From assembly GCF_014279795.1 (NCBI RefSeq), contig NZ_CP047945.1, positions 516,572 to 580,571 of the forward strand: 64,000 bases of DNA, read 5' to 3'. The notes under the pieces were generated by a model that was not told the DNA's origin, searched no databases, and saw only the letters and a list, made by a program, of their open reading frames with translations. The position numbers were made by a program, and so were the translations under genes. Source of the stretch: Synechococcus sp. PROS-7-1. GTDB lineage: Bacteria; Cyanobacteriota; Cyanobacteriia; PCC-6307; Cyanobiaceae. Shown here in pieces: positions 62,766 through 64,000 of the stretch. Each line of letters opens with the position of its first letter. Positions within the stretch are counted from its first letter, which is position 1.

Positions 62766-63212
62766 ATGGTGAATGAGAGCGTTACGGCGATTCCGTTCCG
62801 CCTCGTTAAGCGTGTGCTTCCTCAGCACACTGATCACGGTGGCGTGATGTGGCACGGGGGCTATGTGGCCTGGCTGGAGGAGGCCAGGGTTGAGGCGCTC
62901 TGTGCCATTGGCTTCCCTTATGAGCGCTTTGTCGAAGCTGGGCTGGAGATGCCTGTAGTGCGTCTCGACATCCGCTACAGAGAGGCCTTGCGACTCGGTG
63001 ATGAGGTTCTGCTTGAGTCATGGCCCCTGCCGCGTCATGGCGTGCGCTGGCCCTGGACAACACGCGTCATGCGATCCGGCCTGTGCGTGGTTGAGGCGAG
63101 GGTTGACTTAGCACTTGTTCAAGTCCAAGGCGCGCGGAAGGTGCTGCGACACCCTCCTGCGGAAGTGGCGGAAGTGTTCGAGACATTGACAGGCGGCAAG
63201 AGAACGCATTGA
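62766..63212 (+). CDS. Hotdog-fold acyl-CoA thioesterase (4HBT/YbgC-like)
   Basis: A 148-residue single-domain thioesterase. The motif TDHGGVMWHGGYVAWLEEAR (about 21-40) gives the catalytic Asp and the start of the hotdog helix; VVRLDIRYREALRLGDEVLL is the second strand. In cyanobacteria relatives hydrolyse DHNA-CoA in phylloquinone synthesis, which fits a photosystem I organism, but YbgC-like activity on other acyl-CoAs is equally possible. ATG 62766 was chosen. It precedes dprA by 26 bases. Confidence 0.85.
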   Translation: MVNESVTAIPFRLVKRVLPQHTDHGGVMWHGGYVAWLEEARVEALCAIGFPYERFVEAGLEMPVVRLDIRYREALRLGDEVLLESWPLPRHGVRWPWTTRVMRSGLCVVEARVDLALVQVQGARKVLRHPPAEVAEVFETLTGGKRTH

Positions 63213-63238
63213 AATTAGTACATGCGTACTGATTTCTA

Positions 63239-64000
63239 GTGTTGGATCGCTCTTGGTGGTGGGTTTGGTCGGGTTGTCCTGGAATCGGCTCCACGCGTAT
63301 GCAACAGCTCGCAAGCTTGTCTTCCGAGATGGCTTGTGGATTGGGCGATCTCTGGGATTGGCCTCTCTCCAGGTTTCGTGATGTTCTTGGATGGCCCGAG
63401 TCACTGCTTGGCTCGCTGGCGCGGTACCGCCAAGCGTGTCGATCGCCAGGCAGTGCCGCGGTTCCAGGCCATGTTTTGCTGCCGATGGATGCCTGCTGGC
63501 CAGAGTCCCTAAGTGGTCTCGATCGCCCGCCTCTTTCATTGCAGTGGTGTGGTCGCCGAGATCTTTGGCCCCTGCTCTCCAGTCGTCAGGCCGTGGCTGT
63601 GATTGGTACCCGTCGACCCTCGGTGCATGGGCTGAGAATGGCGGAGGCGCTCGGGCGGTCTCTCGCCTCGGCTGGGTGGCCAGTGGTGAGTGGGCTCGCT
63701 GAAGGCATTGATGCTGCCGTTCATCGGGCCTGTGTTCGATCCAGGGGTGTGCCCGTTGGAGTCCTCGGTACTCCGCTGCACAGGGTCTATCCCCAGGAGC
63801 ATCGAGGGTTGCAGCAGTCCGTCGCAGAGACCGGGCTTCTGTTCACTGAGCTCAGGGATGACGCCAGGGTGAGAAGGTCGACGTTTGCGCTTAGGAATCG
63901 GTTGCTGGTGGCTGTCGCCAGGGCTGTTGTGATCGTTGAATGTCCCAAAGCCAGTGGTGCTTTGCATTCCGCTGCCATCGCCCAGTCGATGGGGCTTCCG
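63239..64000 (+). CDS. dprA: DNA-processing protein DprA, 5' part
   Basis: The frame is open from GTG 63239 (or TTG 63242) to the window edge, 254 codons. The Rossmann-like DprA core is clear: AVIGTRRPSVHGLRMAEALG, WPVVSGLAEGIDAAVHRACV, GVLGTPLHRVYPQEHRGLQQ, RSTFALRNRLLVAVARAVVI and VECPKASGALHSAAIAQSMG. DprA protects incoming single-stranded DNA and loads RecA during transformation. The N-terminal 90 residues (WWWVWSGCPGIGSTRM) form the usual helix-hairpin-helix-like part. Truncated by the window end; the C-terminus is not visible. Confidence 0.93.
   Translation, partial: MLDRSWWWVWSGCPGIGSTRMQQLASLSSEMACGLGDLWDWPLSRFRDVLGWPESLLGSLARYRQACRSPGSAAVPGHVLLPMDACWPESLSGLDRPPLSLQWCGRRDLWPLLSSRQAVAVIGTRRPSVHGLRMAEALGRSLASAGWPVVSGLAEGIDAAVHRACVRSRGVPVGVLGTPLHRVYPQEHRGLQQSVAETGLLFTELRDDARVRRSTFALRNRLLVAVARAVVIVECPKASGALHSAAIAQSMGLP

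Overview
The window is about 60% G+C by eye. It is chromosomal DNA of a marine picocyanobacterium, most likely Synechococcus subcluster 5.1. Evidence: photosystem genes (psaD, psbB, psbT, psbM), carotenoid gene crtD, carbon gene ppc, aerobic hemF, and a complete phycobilisome rod locus. That locus has C-phycocyanin (cpcBA, with lyases cpcE/cpcF) and phycoerythrin I (cpeBA), but no phycoerythrin II genes (mpeBA). This is the gene content of 'pigment type 2' marine Synechococcus; the type call is inference from the locus alone. No insertion sequences, prophage genes or CRISPR arrays were seen.

Layout. 1-9.8 kb: DUF2839-like fragment, a degenerate DinG-like helicase, tyrA, crtD, a fructosamine-kinase-like protein, a CAAD/CURT1-like thylakoid protein, a JAMM protease overlapping a MoeB-rhodanese gene, a two-domain CobO, larE and speD. 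9.8-21.6 kb: recF, tRNA-Arg(CCG), a GNAT protein, a tight trpE-gshA-ppc operon, psaD, an atypical histidine kinase, rodA and mrp. 21.7-33.4 kb: hemF, an amidase, a cytochrome b6 heme-c assembly (CCB-type) protein, a PadR-like regulator, RNase D, a LpxB-related glycosyltransferase, tRNA-Cys, several small proteins, an aldo/keto reductase, purM, rlpA, fused panC-cmk and a low-molecular-weight tyrosine phosphatase.

33.4-52.5 kb: phycobilisome rod locus. It encodes the rod proteins (CpcB/A, CpeB/A), the bilin reductases that make phycoerythrobilin (PebA, PebB), lyases of three structural classes (HEAT-repeat: CpcE, CpcF, CpeY, CpeZ, CpeF-like; lipocalin-like CpeS/U: two; CpeT/CpcT: two), three rod linkers (CpeC and the probable CpeE and CpeD), a rod-core linker with a hydrophobic tail (CpcG/CpcL-like), the activator CpeR, and several small or unnamed proteins. 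Strong terminators follow cpcA, cpeA and the probable cpeD, which should insulate very highly expressed structural genes from lyase and regulatory genes.

52.5-64 kb: a perfect inverted repeat next to tRNA-Phe, comF, a DUF2470 protein, a tiny membrane protein, an FGGY kinase, metK, a HAD phosphatase, rpsA, nrdR, psbT, psbB, a 2Fe-2S ferredoxin, psbM, a tandem universal stress protein, a hotdog thioesterase, and the 5' part of dprA running off the end.

Themes worth a second look: a JAMM/E1-like/rhodanese gene pair, several unexplained small genes in the phycobilisome locus, two essential-type genes (recF, panC-cmk) whose conserved N-termini have no ATG/GTG/TTG start, and two degenerate enzyme relatives (DinG-like, histidine kinase).
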